Origin: Lunularia cruciata
Lineage: Eukaryota; Streptophyta; Marchantiopsida; Lunulariales; Lunulariaceae
Direction: 5' to 3'
Length of the DNA stretch: 64,000 nucleotides
Assembly: GCA_948567375.1 (NCBI GenBank)
Contig: OX419761.1
Coordinates: forward strand, 31,038,243-31,102,242
The notes under the pieces are model-generated. The model worked only from the letters and a program-made list of their open reading frames with translations. It was not told the DNA's origin and did no database searches. The translations under genes were made by a program, and so were the position numbers. Of the stretch, positions 54,186 to 64,000 are shown piece by piece. Each line of letters starts with the position of its first letter. Positions within the stretch are counted from its first letter, which is position 1.

Positions 54186-54389
54186 ATGGATATGAATGTC
54201 CCAACTCCTCTCCCTTTCAACACTCAAGTAGAAATCCGTTATGTAATGAGGCCGAAATTGATGTTTAGAGATTTTGTGGTTAGGAATTTTGGTGAGGAGT
54301 ATTATCAACGAGTGATAGCTTCTGAGGTCCCAATGGTAGTTCCGATAGTTTGTGCGCCTTCCAGAGTGATTATATTGACTATGTATTGA
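54186..54389 (+). CDS. Leader frame 2 of E2 (duplicate unit)
   Basis: 67 codons starting four bases after frame 1. FVVRNFGEEYYQRVIASEVP and PIV parallel frame 1 (YHFGAEFMDRVMNSPNP), so the unit seems duplicated in family E. Function unknown. Confidence 0.5.
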   Translation: MDMNVPTPLPFNTQVEIRYVMRPKLMFRDFVVRNFGEEYYQRVIASEVPMVVPIVCAPSRVIILTMY

Positions 54390-54491
54390 AGAAGACATTA
54401 GCAATTGGATGTTGCAGGAACCATGGATCCGCAGTTGCAAGAGCTGGTGCAAGGAATGCAAGGGATGTTGATTGAATTTTGAGAGATTAAG

Positions 54492-55247
54492 ATGACCATG
54501 GAGACATTACAAAGTCAAGTGCAGATCCTGAGGAACAATCAAGCAATGCAAGAAGAAGAGCCACCTCAAAACCTTGTACCTGCAACTGAAGTGCTTGGAG
54601 AGGCACCCGTGCCTACGAACCCTATCAACGGTGAAGCCACATTGCTACTCCAGATGAAGAAGACCTGCAACATTGAGCCTTACAAGGGGCAGCGTACGAT
54701 GGGAGTAGTGGAAAATTGGATCTCGAGAATGAATCGATATTTCCGATTGTTCTCAACAAAGATCATTGAGCATGCTGTAGGCGTGTTTGCATGTGGGTAC
54801 TTGACGGATAAAGCCCTCACATGGTATGATGCTTGGGAACGATCAATGTTGGCAGAGAGAAGGGAGGTCACATGGACAGCAATGCAAGAAGGATTGCTAG
54901 AGAATTTCCAATCGGTGGATTCTGTGCAGATGACTCGAACCCGACTATGGGGATTGAGATAGAAGAATAGCGTACAAGAGTATGTGGAGGCGTTTTTGGA
55001 TCTACAAGTCGCAATTACCGACATGAGTCCAGCAGAGGCTCTCGACAATTTCAAACGAGGGTTGAAAGAGCGGATTCACCAAGAAGTCATGGTGCAAAAC
55101 CCTCGTACGGTATTTGAAGCCATTGCTTGTGCGCAGAGAATAGTAGGAGCATTAGGTGGAGGTGAAGGAGTAGTTCCACCTCAACATTATCACGCAGAAA
55201 TGCCACACATGGGTGGACCAGTACCAATGGAATTGGGCAACCTTTGA
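54492..55247 (+). pseudogene. Gag of E2
   Basis: Frames 54492-54962 (MTMETLQSQVQ; NIEPYKGQRTMGVVENWISRM; ALTWYDAWERS) and 54984-55247 (MEAFLDLQVAI; FKRGLKERIHQEVMVQNP) show the Ty3 gag domain. Forms the particle shell. Confidence 0.87.
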
Positions 55248-55352
55248 TTTCGGGATTGAGGAGCACGACCACTTCAAGGAGAGCGAGGACGGGTAGAAGA
55301 ACGAAGAGATGGAGCCCCACAAGGAGAAGGGACTCAAGTAGAATGACGCCGT

Positions 55353-55394
55353 TGTTACAATTGTGGCCGTATTGGGCACATATCTACCAATTGT
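55353..55394 (+). pseudogene. CCHC zinc knuckle of E2 gag
   Basis: CYNCGRIGHISTNC, an exact C-x2-C-x4-H-x4-C nucleocapsid knuckle between gag and protease. Confidence 0.85.
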
Positions 55395-55615
55395 CGCACT
55401 TTTTTCCCTAGAGGCCCTCGGCCTTTGTACAGGCGAGCTTTGAACAACATGGAGAGGCACATTGAAGAGGAGGAGGTGGAAACCACTTTGGAAAACAAAG
55501 ATTGCCAGTAAATGTACCTTGCGGCCTTACTGGCTCAATAAGGAAGCAGAGAAGCGAGGGAAGGAAGAAGAATAATGCACAAAGAGCCTGAAAGGCAACC
55601 TCTCAACTGATTGTT

Positions 55616-55846
55616 GTGAATGGAATCCTAGAAGGTAATCAAGTGAGAGTATTAATAGATCCAGGAGCAACAGAGAATTTCTTGTCTCGCTCTATCGCAA
55701 TAAGATTGGGAATGGATCTAGAGAGAGATGGAAGTGAAGAAGTAGAGTTACTAAATGGGCAAACAGAGAGGATTGAATCATTACCTAGACGGGTAACCCT
55801 CTCTGTAGGAGAATATCAGGAAGCAATTGAGTGGCGAGTGATATAG
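55616..55846 (+). pseudogene. Protease of E2
   Basis: Frame of 76 residues opening MNGILEGNQVRVLIDPGATE, the retropepsin active-site region with the usual ATENF/SATNF-like follow-on. Confidence 0.8.
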
Positions 55847-55873
55847 TTAGCCCGTTATGATGCAATTTTAGGC

Positions 55874-57229
55874 ATGCCATGGATGGAGCAGTACAACCCA
55901 ATGGTGGATTGGAGGAAGAAAGTAGTGAGAACCCACGAATGGTCAATTATTGGGGTTAAAGAAAAACCACACAGGCAGAAACTGCTTCTATATGTCGTAG
56001 GGACAACAACTGTCTGTAAGACCGATAGATGTTTTATGGGTCTAATAAGAGAAGTACAAAGTGCACAACTCGCTGGACAAATTCTGAAGAAATTGAAGGA
56101 TGTGGTGGATGAGTTTCAAGATGTCTTTCCCGATGATCTACCCTCAGGATTACCACCTAAAAGGCGAGTAGATCACAAAATAGAGACACTCCCGGAGAAG
56201 ACACCTCCTTGTAAGGCCCCATATCGCCTATCACCTCATGAGTTGGAGGAGTGTAAGACTCAAATTGAGGAGATGCTACAGAAAGGGTTCATCCAACCTA
56301 GCGTATCACCATATGGGGCTCTTGTCTTGTTTGTGAAGAAGAAGGATGGTACAATGCGCATGTGCATTGACTATTGGGGTCTCAATCAACAAACAGGGAA
56401 GAACAAATACCCCTTACCTTGCATGGATGACTTGTTTGATCAACTCCATGGAGCGAGATACTTCACCAAACTGGACTTGCGGAGCGGTTACAATCAAATC
56501 CGAATTGCAGAGGAGGATGTGTACAAAACTGCCTTTCGAACTAGGTATGGCCACTTTGAGTATCTTGTGATGCCTTTTGGCCTCACCAATGCGCCTGCCA
56601 CTTTCATGAGTCTAATAAATGACATATTTTGTCCATACTTGGATAAGTCTGTTATCATCTTCTTGGATGATATCTTAGTATATAGTAGCACGATGACAGA
56701 ACACAAACAACATCTACAAGAGGTCCTCCAGATTCTAAGACAGAATCAATTGTACGCCAAAATCTCAAAGTGTGAGTTTGGCAAGTCTGAAGTAGACTAC
56801 TTAGGGCATAGAGTAAGTGCAGAGGGCATTCAAGTATTGACAGATAAAATAGAGGTCATTCAAAAATGGAGTGCCCCAGAAGATCAGACTCAACTTAAGA
56901 GCTTCTTGGGGTTGACGGGATTCTATCGTAGATTTGTCAAGGACTTCTCCAAGGTTGCACAACCTTTAACGACACTACTTGGCAAGGGGAAGAAGTGGAC
57001 ATGGGGAACTGCACAAGAGTTGGCCTTTCAAGAATTGAAGGCTGCCTTGCTACATGCACCAATCTTGAAGTGGTATGACCCAAAACGTCCAATCAAGTTG
57101 GCTACAGATGCATCAGGCGTAGCCATAGGAGCAGTCCTACAACAAGAGTGGCATGACGGATGGCATCCAATTGCATATTTCTCTCGAAAGTTGTTATCGG
57201 CAGAGCGCAACTACCACACCACAAAATGA
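55874..57229 (+). pseudogene. Reverse transcriptase and RNase H start of E2
   Basis: 451 residues. Protease end ([13 protein letters not shown]), RT from about 100 to 320 ([36 protein letters not shown] 263-266), connection ([16 protein letters not shown]) and RNase H start ([17 protein letters not shown]). Copies RNA into DNA. Confidence 0.92.
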
Positions 57230-57391
57230 GAAGAGCTGGCCATCATTCTAGCAACCAAGCATTGGAAGCACTACCTGGGCGAGAAGGCATTTGTAGTAGA
57301 GACAAACCACAAACCTCTAGTCTACCTCGAGACGCAAAAGGATCTATCTTGTCGCCAAATTTGGTGGGCAGAGTGGCGACAACGCTTCAAC

Positions 57392-57625
57392 ATGAAAATC
57401 ACCTACGTGGAAGGTAAGAAGCAACTTGCAGATGCATTCACCCGCATACCAATGGCCAACAACTTGGTGGCCGAGGTTAAGATTAACCCTGAATTCTGGC
57501 AAGAGATTCTAGCTGCTACAAAAACTGATCCACAGATTGTTGAAGCACAATCGTCCAAAGGCGTCACCAGCACCCAAGGACTCACCTTTCGGGATGGCAG
57601 ATTATGGATCCCAAATGTCCCATAA
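57392..57625 (+). pseudogene. RNase H end of E2
   Basis: MKITYVEGKKQLADAFTRIP, the tail of RNase H and linker to integrase. Homologous to E1 44400-44620. Confidence 0.7.
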
Positions 57626-57682
57626 TTACGCACCACCATTCTAGCGGAATGTCATGATTCGGCCATTGCAGCTCATGCCGGA

Positions 57683-58330
57683 GTGGACAAGACCTTGGAT
57701 GCAATCAAGCGCCATTACTATTGGCCCAAGATGAGCAACGACGTGATGGACTATGTGCATAGCTGCCTACTTTGTCAACAGAACAAAGCTTCTAATCAAG
57801 CTCCTGTAAGGCTCCTTCAACCTCTCCCCACTCCTACCCAACGTTGGGAACAAGTGAGTATGGATCTCGTCTGTGAATTACCCAAGACCACCTCAGGGTT
57901 TGACTCCATTGTGGTCTTTGTGGACCGGCTCAGCAAAATGATTCATGTACGCCCTACCACCAAGGAGGTGACCGCTCCACAACTAGCTCAACTATACTTA
58001 GATGCAGTCTTTGCTCACCATGGCTTGTCTAGAGTACTCATCACCAATAGAGGTACCCAATTCACCAGTTTGTTTTGGCAAACACTCTTTGGTTTCTTCA
58101 AAACCAAGTTGGCCATGTCCATAGCTTACCACCCACAAACAGATGGCCAAACAGAGCGGGCGAATCGCACGATTGAAGACATGTTACACGACTTCACCTT
58201 AGAAGAGCAAGAGAGGTGGGACACCCTATTACATGTTGGTGGAATTCGCTTACAACAATTTAGTGAATGTGTCCACTCAAGTCACTACGTTCTTCCTCAT
58301 GTATGGTTAGCATCTCTTCACACCTTCTAG
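57683..58330 (+). pseudogene. Integrase of E2
   Basis: Cys half of the zinc domain (SCLLCQQNKASN), core strands VSMDLVCELPK (D61), VLITNRGTQF, and TDGQTERANRTIEDM (E158). Ty3 integrase core. Confidence 0.88.
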
Positions 58331-58331
58331 C

Positions 58332-58937
58332 TTGATGAAGATCTGTCCAGTGACTACCAAGGTTGATGCAGTCAACACATTTGTTTCTAGAATCCAACAA
58401 GGTGTGGAGAGCGCTAAGCACAGGTTACAGATTGTGCAAAATCGACAAAAGCAGTATGCTGATGCACACCAGAGGCACATGGAGTTCAATGTTGGGGATC
58501 AAGTGTGGCTATCGACAACAAACCTCACATTAGTTGGATCTCGTAAGCTCAGACCTCGTTTTATTGGGCCTTTCTCGATTCTTCATCGCATCGGCGCTGT
58601 GGCCTATCACCTTGAGCTACCACCACACATGAAGATCCATCCAGTGTTCCATGTCTCCTTACTACGCAGATATGCTCCCCGATCAGGCCAAGGTCCTTCC
58701 ACACAGGACATTCGACCTTGTCCGACACTCATTGATGGCACAGAGGAATATGAAGAAGAGCGGATTCTCCAAAAGTGCATGCGTGGTACTCGCCATCCGC
58801 GGGTGGAATATCTAGTACAATGGAAAGGTTACCCCCTCTATGAAGCAACCTGGGAACCCGCTGCCAATTTGGCACATGCACCGGTGTTGGTGCAAGCATT
58901 TGAGCAACAATTGCACAACGAGGACGTTGCGTCTTAA
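58332..58937 (+). pseudogene. Integrase C-terminus and chromodomain of E2
   Basis: 201 residues: FNVGDQVWLSTTNL, RPRFIGPFSILHRIG (GPF 79-81), HPVFHVSLLRRY and a chromodomain at 138-192 (EEERILQKCM, EYLVQWKGYP, ATWEPAANL). Ends 13 bases before the LTR. Confidence 0.92.
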
Positions 58938-58950
58938 AAGGAGGGAGGTC
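58936..58950 (+). other. Polypurine tract of E2
   Basis: aaaaggagggaggtc directly before the 3' LTR. Confidence 0.75.
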
Positions 58951-59689
58951 TGTAATACCAAGGGTTAGCCATATGATCTAAATGTGAAATTTGGTTTGGT
59001 AACATCTAGAATGATGTTATACATGATGGTCAAAATAGATCAGATAGAAGTATCACCAAAAGAGTACTTCTACTAATAGGGCAGAAACCGAAATAGACTT
59101 GAGAACCTTAGAACCAATGGCTAGACATATGATTTAAAGGTGAGAATTGGTTTGGTAACATCGGGAAGGATGGTACACATGATGGACTAAACAGATCAGA
59201 AAGAGGTATCACCAAAAGGGGACTTCTACTAATAGAGTAGGAACCGAAATATGCCTGAAATCTTTGAAGGCAATTTTGGAGGCCTAAACGGATGAATTAG
59301 GCCTTGAAAGTGTGCAGATTCCCCCCCCCCCCCAATGAATGAAAGGCTGGCCGTCCCTCCCCTCTACTTTGTCTCATCAAGAGCTTTCCAACGGTACCTT
59401 ACGTGATTCTGAGATTCCTACAGGAAGATTCCCTAAAAGATTCCCTCCGGTCAAAGCTCGTTGACCAACCAGATAGGACCTAGACCAGACAGGTCACCCA
59501 TCCAAGTAAGTAATCCAAGGGTGGAGCTTGCTGACATGTCACCTATCTGTGTCCCTAATCCTATGGTGGAGCTTCCTTGGAGGAGATACTCTTTGTCTAT
59601 ATAATAAAGAGAAGGTGCTCCCTTGGGGCATCTAATGTTTGAGTGTGCAATTTGTGTTTTCTCTCTTCTCTTGTCCTCGGAGTATTACA
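58951..59689 (+). repeat. 3' LTR of E2
   Basis: 739 bp, with a C-run at about 59321-59333 that differs in length from the 5' LTR. Target copy cttta follows. Confidence 0.95.
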
Positions 59690-60775
59690 CTTTATCACCA
59701 ACTTCAAAGGTGAGATCACGATGATGGTGGTCCGCATATTGTTTTTGGCGATTTTGAGCAACAAGGAGGTGAGACTTGGCTTGTTGGAGCGATTGGGATA
59801 TAGTGGTCAAGAATGTGGAAGTATGAGGAACCTTAGATGGAGGGGGAGCAAGAAGAGAATCTAGAACAAGCAGATCTTGGCCAAAATTGAGAAAGAAGGG
59901 AGAAAATCTGGTGCTTGCCTGTTTGGAATTGTTGTAGGGAAATTCTGTAGCTGCAAGACATTTATCCCAATTGGTATGTGGACATTGACAAAGGCCCGCA
60001 ACATATCCTCCAATGTATGATTTTCACATTTGGTTTGTCCATTAGTTTGAGGATGATAGGCCATGGACAAAGCAAGCTTGGTGCCGAGTATTTGGAAGAG
60101 TGCTTGCCAAAACTTCCCGGTAAATCAAGGATCATGGTCAGAGTTGAGTACGCATGGCATCCCATGATGCTTGAAGACATTGTTAAAGTAGATTTGCGCT
60201 AAGGTTGGAGCATCCACGGTATCATAGGTTGGTGCTCAGTGGATTTGCTTACTAAGCTTATCTACAAACACCATGATTGCGGTGTCCTTGTTTGGCCTTT
60301 GGCAAGAATGTGATGAGATCCAAGCTCACATGCTCCCAGCAAGCGGATGGAATGGCGAGTGGTTGAAGGAGTCCACTCGGCTTCTGGTTACTGGCCTTGT
60401 TACATTGGCAGCTCTCACACGATCTGAAAAATTCTTGAACATTTCGTGTCATGTTGGCCACCACCATTGACGTTGGAGGGTACCCAAGGTCTTGTCCACA
60501 CCCATGTGACCAGCGATGGGTAAATCATGGGCTTCTTGAAGGCGCACAAGTCAAAGATCACCTTTGGCTGGAACATAGTTCCGGTCCGCATGGAATAGAA
60601 GGCCTTCCTTGAGGGAGAAGGTGTTGTACTCCTTGTCACTTGTTGTTAGACGATCATGTACCATTTGGAAGAAGGGATCTTGTTGTAGAGCTAACCAAAA
60701 CTTGTTATGGATCTTGGGGTCAATTGACACCGTCGTAATTGCTACCGTGATGAGAGGAAGAGACTTCAAATCAGG
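59690..60775 (-). pseudogene. G integrase region
   Basis: Right-hand continuation of G: integrase core (MSMAYHPQTNGQTKCENHTLEDM, 59861-60070), VSLDLITFLPKAKQGH (60258-60467) and zinc-domain parts to about 60770. Homologous to A 11849-12700. Confidence 0.82.
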
Positions 60776-61483
60776 TCATCGTGATAGAGCATTAGGGATG
60801 ACATGGAACCGACCTGTTTTGTACTCAAGTTTGATGTCAAACAATTGAAGTTGCTCTTCCCATCGATGATGTCGACTCTTCATGTGCTCCAGGTGTAAGG
60901 TCTGCAACAATGGCTTGTGATCAATTCGCATGATCACTTTTTTCCCCAAGAGATAATGCCTCCATACCTTGGTGGCATATACCATTGCAAGTTGTTCCCA
61001 ATCTCGAGCAGAGTAATTTCTTTCAGCTGTATTTAGTTGGCAAGACACAAAGGCAATGGGGTGTAGTCCATCCGGAAATTCTTGTTGCAACATAGCTCCA
61101 ATTGCAAAGTTAGAAGCATCAAAATCAACCACACAAGGTATTTGAGGATCATATGGTTGAAGAATGGGTCTTGAAGACACCATATGTTTCAACTTTTGGA
61201 ATGCCTCTTCATGTTTGGTGTTCCACTGGAAGCTCGAGTTCTTTCCCAAGAGGTCAGTCAATGGTGCAGCCACATGAGCATAATAGTGGATGAACCGCCG
61301 GTAAAAATTGGCCAATCCATTGAATGCCCGTACTTCTGTAGCATCCTTTGGGGTAGGCCAATCAATAATGGTCTTGATCTTCTCTTCTTCCATCTTGATC
61401 CCCTCTGATGAAATCTTATGACCCAAGAAGGTACCTCCTTCTGCCAAAAAGCACACTTCAACTTCTTGTAGTAAAATTTCCAT
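60776..61483 (-). pseudogene. G RNase H
   Basis: 235 residues: [69 protein letters not shown]. Homologous to 11113-11833 of A, and it shows what A had at the B insertion site. Confidence 0.9.
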
Positions 61484-62058
61484 TGTCGTAGTCGCCTTAG
61501 GACTTCTCGCACATGATTCACATGTTCTGCCTCTGTCTTGCTATAGATTAAGATATCATCCAAGAACACCACCATTGACCAATCCAATAGTCCATCCAAC
61601 ACCCAATGCATCTGATCCATGAAGACTTCTGGAGCATTAGTGAGTCCGAAAGGTAGAACTCTCCACTCAAAATGTCCATACCTTGTGCAAAAGGTAGTCT
61701 TTTGCACATCTTCTCTATCAATAGGAATTTGCAAATAGCCGCTATGAAGATCCAACTTGGAAAAGTAACGTGCTCCACTTAGTTGATCAAGTAAGTCATC
61801 GATCCGAGGCAAGGGATATGCATTCTTCATGGTTTGCTTATTGAGCCCACGGTAATCAATACAGAAACAAAGTCCTCCATCCTTCTTTGGAACAAATAGT
61901 ACCGGTGCTCCCCAAGGAGAGGTACAATGTCGTATGAAATCCTTCTCCAACAACTCTATAAGTGTTGTTTGCAACTCCTCCAACTCCTTTGGTGAGAGCC
62001 AATAGATTGGTCTACTCACTGGAGTACTCCCTGGCAATAACTCGATCTTGAAGGGCAT
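61258..62058 (-). pseudogene. G reverse transcriptase
   Basis: 266 residues: [62 protein letters not shown]. Same family as A. Confidence 0.9.
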
Positions 62059-62161
62059 ACCTCAGTTGGAGGGTAATCCCTTTGGCAGATCATCTAGAAA
62101 CACATCTGCAAACTCCTAAACTATCCGATCAACCATCGCTTGATGCGGCACGTGGCCCTCC

Positions 62162-62812
62162 TCAGATTGGCTTGATCCACACCGCAAATATAAACTTATC
62201 TTCCTCCAAAGCTTGCTCTATGGTTGCTTCCTTAACAAACTTCCCTTCTAGGGACTCATCTCTCTTCCAAGCTTGCTCCATGGTTGCCTTCTTGGCAAAC
62301 TTCCCATCTTGGGACTCATCTCCCTTCCAGATTTGCTCTATGGCTACCTTCTCAACAAACTTCCCATCTTGGGACTGACTATTCTTAGGTGTCTTACTCA
62401 GAAGTGCCAAACAACCTAATCGGAAATTCCTACCTTGGTGTTTTACTTGAATTTGGTGTCAGGTCCAATCGAATTGAACCTTATGACATTCAAGCCAAGG
62501 TAGACCCAGAATGATATCATAGTGTAGAGGTGCCACTACAAACCTCATACACTCCAAATACTCCTTCCCAATCTTGAAGGTAACAGGATGCAAGGTGCAT
62601 AATGTAGAACCCTTTCTACCATCCGCCATCATCAAACTACTTCCAATCACTGGCTTGATAGGAATACCCAATTCCTTTGCTACTTGCATATACATACAAT
62701 TCTCTGAACTTCCAGAATCAACCAAAATCCTACAATCTCTATTAGATATCATATCTTGCAAGTGAAGCATACTTGCATAGGTCGAGCCTTCAATCCCATT
62801 GGAACTAATCAA
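62162..62812 (-). pseudogene. G protease and repeat linker
   Basis: 62459-62812 has RILVDSGSSENCMYM, the retropepsin active site, and [17 protein letters not shown]. 62162-62410 has the linker with repeated QDGKF(V/A) units. Confidence 0.85.
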
Positions 62813-62828
62813 GCTCCTAGTAGGCGGC

Positions 62829-63735
62829 TCAAAATCTCCTACTGGGATTCCTCGTTTCCTTGATCATTCCGCTCCACAACCTCCACTTGGGCAACTTGTC
62901 GAGGTCGTCCATTCTTAAGTGGACATTCAGCAATGCGATGCCCCAACTGGTGACAATAAAAACAACCACCATTTTGTTGCAGTTTCTCCTTGTCTGCCAT
63001 GCCCAATGGTCTTCATTGAATTGCATTAATCTCCATTGATGCTGGCTCCTCCACTTGTGTGTAGTGTATTGGTAGGCTTTGTGGGGGTCGAGGTTGAGAC
63101 CAAGTTGTTGCCACCAAGGAATCAAAATGTTCGGCCAACCGCATGGCTTCCTCCAAGTGTTGTGGCTCTCGCATGGTTACCTCTAATTTGGTTCTTGCCT
63201 TCAAGCCCCTCATGAATCGATCCAGAGCTTCACCTTCCAAAATATCTAGAATTTGCATGATGGTGTTTTGGAACTGCGTTATGTAACTTCTTATAGAGCC
63301 AATCTGTTTCAACTCTGCCAACTTATCCCATGCAGCTCGTGTGGCATTTATAGCTTGGAACCGACTGATTATTGCACTCTTGAATTCTGCCCATGTCACG
63401 ATTGGTGCAACTATTTGTCGTTTGGCTTGCTCCACTCGAAATCTCCACCATAGCTTTCCTACTCCATCCAATTGGCTAGAAGCCAAGAGAATCTGTTTTT
63501 GCTCATCTTGTAGATTGGTAGCTTCAAAAAAATGTTCACAATCAAGCACAAAATTCTCCACTACACCCGGGAGATTCTTGCCTTCAAATACCTTGGGTTT
63601 AGGGAATCTGATCCAATCTTCTCCTTCTCAAATTGGTACTCTCTCCACCTGCTCTTGTCGTCAAAGATCTTGTTCATCCAACAATCGAGTAAGGTGCTCA
63701 ATTTGTTGTTGCATAGCAAGGATAACATCAGGTAT
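62829..63735 (-). pseudogene. G gag
   Basis: 63013-63561 carries the capsid domain (MENFVLDCEHFFEATNLQ; WWRFRVEQAKRQ; FMRGLKARTKLEV). The knuckle region is at 62829-63010. Start region to about 63735. Confidence 0.86.
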
Positions 63736-63799
63736 TGCCGCCATGGTTGCTCCTCTATCACACAACTCCCAATCTATCTAATTTATTAACACATAGAAA

Positions 63800-64000
63800 T
63801 AGCACATCCACCGTTCTCCATAAGTTACAACTGGAAGCACCAAGGGTTCCTCAAATATGGTGATCATATGCAAAAAATCTTATCCAAAGTGCGAGGTGAT
63901 GAACTGTGTGAAACGATGCTTGGATCGTATTTGGATGCAAAAATCCCAATGGTTTGGTGGAAGTGGATTTGGTGGTCCATAAATTCCATCCATCCCATTC
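63800..64000 (-). CDS. Leader region of G, cut by the window edge
   Basis: On the minus strand reads MDGIYGPPNP-type start near 63980 and a FTQFITSHFG core: the family leader frame. The primer site and 5' LTR should follow right of 64000. Confidence 0.55.

Larger units (their letters stand above)
53083..59689 (+). mobile_element. Element E2: chromovirus of family E in G
   Basis: 6607 bp on the plus strand. LTRs 53083-53819 and 58951-59689 differ by about 3%. Order: primer site, two leader frames, gag, CCHC knuckle, protease, RT, RNase H, integrase, chromodomain, purine tract. Target copies attta / cttta (53078-53082, 59690-59694) match with one change. Best preserved E copy, broken by a few breaks. 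E differs from A in LTR, gag and linker but is also a chromovirus. Confidence 0.95.
37860..64000 (-). mobile_element. Element D2: second copy of the D family, runs past the right edge
   Basis: Minus-strand Ty3 element. From the left: 3' LTR, integrase with PHD-like module, (E1), integrase core, RNase H, RT, methyltransferase C-terminal half, (G with E2). The remaining 5' half lies beyond the window. D sequence is continuous across E1. Old and heavily broken. Confidence 0.8.
52206..64000 (-). mobile_element. Element G: A-family chromovirus in D2, runs past the right edge
   Basis: 3' LTR 52206-52619, then chromodomain/integrase, E2 nested at 53083-59689, rest of pol, gag and leader up to the window end. 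The 5' LTR should start just beyond 64000. Left target copy cgggg (52201-52205). Closest to A among the relatives. Broken, several breaks. Confidence 0.93.

Noticed and set aside
54680-55460. Minus-strand frames of about 100-125 codons
   Set aside because: Shadows of E2 gag, with no domain.

Overview
The window is plant-type nuclear DNA made almost wholly of nested Ty3/gypsy LTR retrotransposons. The signs of a land plant are chromoviruses (integrase plus chromodomain) primed by initiator-Met tRNA, a separate non-chromodomain lineage, solo LTRs, deep nesting and low gene density. The species cannot be fixed from sequence alone. I saw no rRNA, tRNA, CRISPR array or prokaryotic gene, and no host gene I could name.

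Layout. 1-260 and 13709-14026 are AT-rich flanks of element A. A (261-13708, +) is a chromovirus with 98% identical LTRs and an exact 5-bp target duplication. It is split by B (3311-11112, -), a whole-looking non-chromovirus whose two 679-bp LTRs look identical and whose gag-pol is one open frame of 1608 codons. D1 (about 14027-32600, +) is an old, much broken Ty3 element. It is interrupted by C1 (15386-25117, -, A family), which contains C2 (18716-23894, -, A family), and by a solo LTR of family E (29227-29965). 32601-37859 is the only stretch without a clear retroelement. D2 (37860 to past the right edge, -) is a second D copy. It holds E1 (39465-48904, -, chromovirus), into which a 2.9-kb solo-LTR-like unit was inserted (41163-44093). 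D2 also holds G (52206 to past the edge, -, A family), which contains E2 (53083-59689, +). Target-site duplications support most of this order.

Most notable. (1) Family D carries the motifs of a C5-cytosine DNA methyltransferase between protease and reverse transcriptase, and a PHD-finger-like zinc module after the integrase: a possible DNA-methylation writer and histone reader in one retrotransposon. (2) A short leader frame between primer-binding site and gag is shared by three families (A, B, E) and doubled in E. (3) A-family LTRs carry perfect four-unit heat-shock elements upstream of their TATA box. (4) B has an extra 5' frame with two zinc-knuckle-like clusters. (5) The D2 LTR ends in a core-promoter module that resembles the family E LTR end.

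All elements except B are broken fossils. They are described here by parts and family, and separate pieces are not merged.
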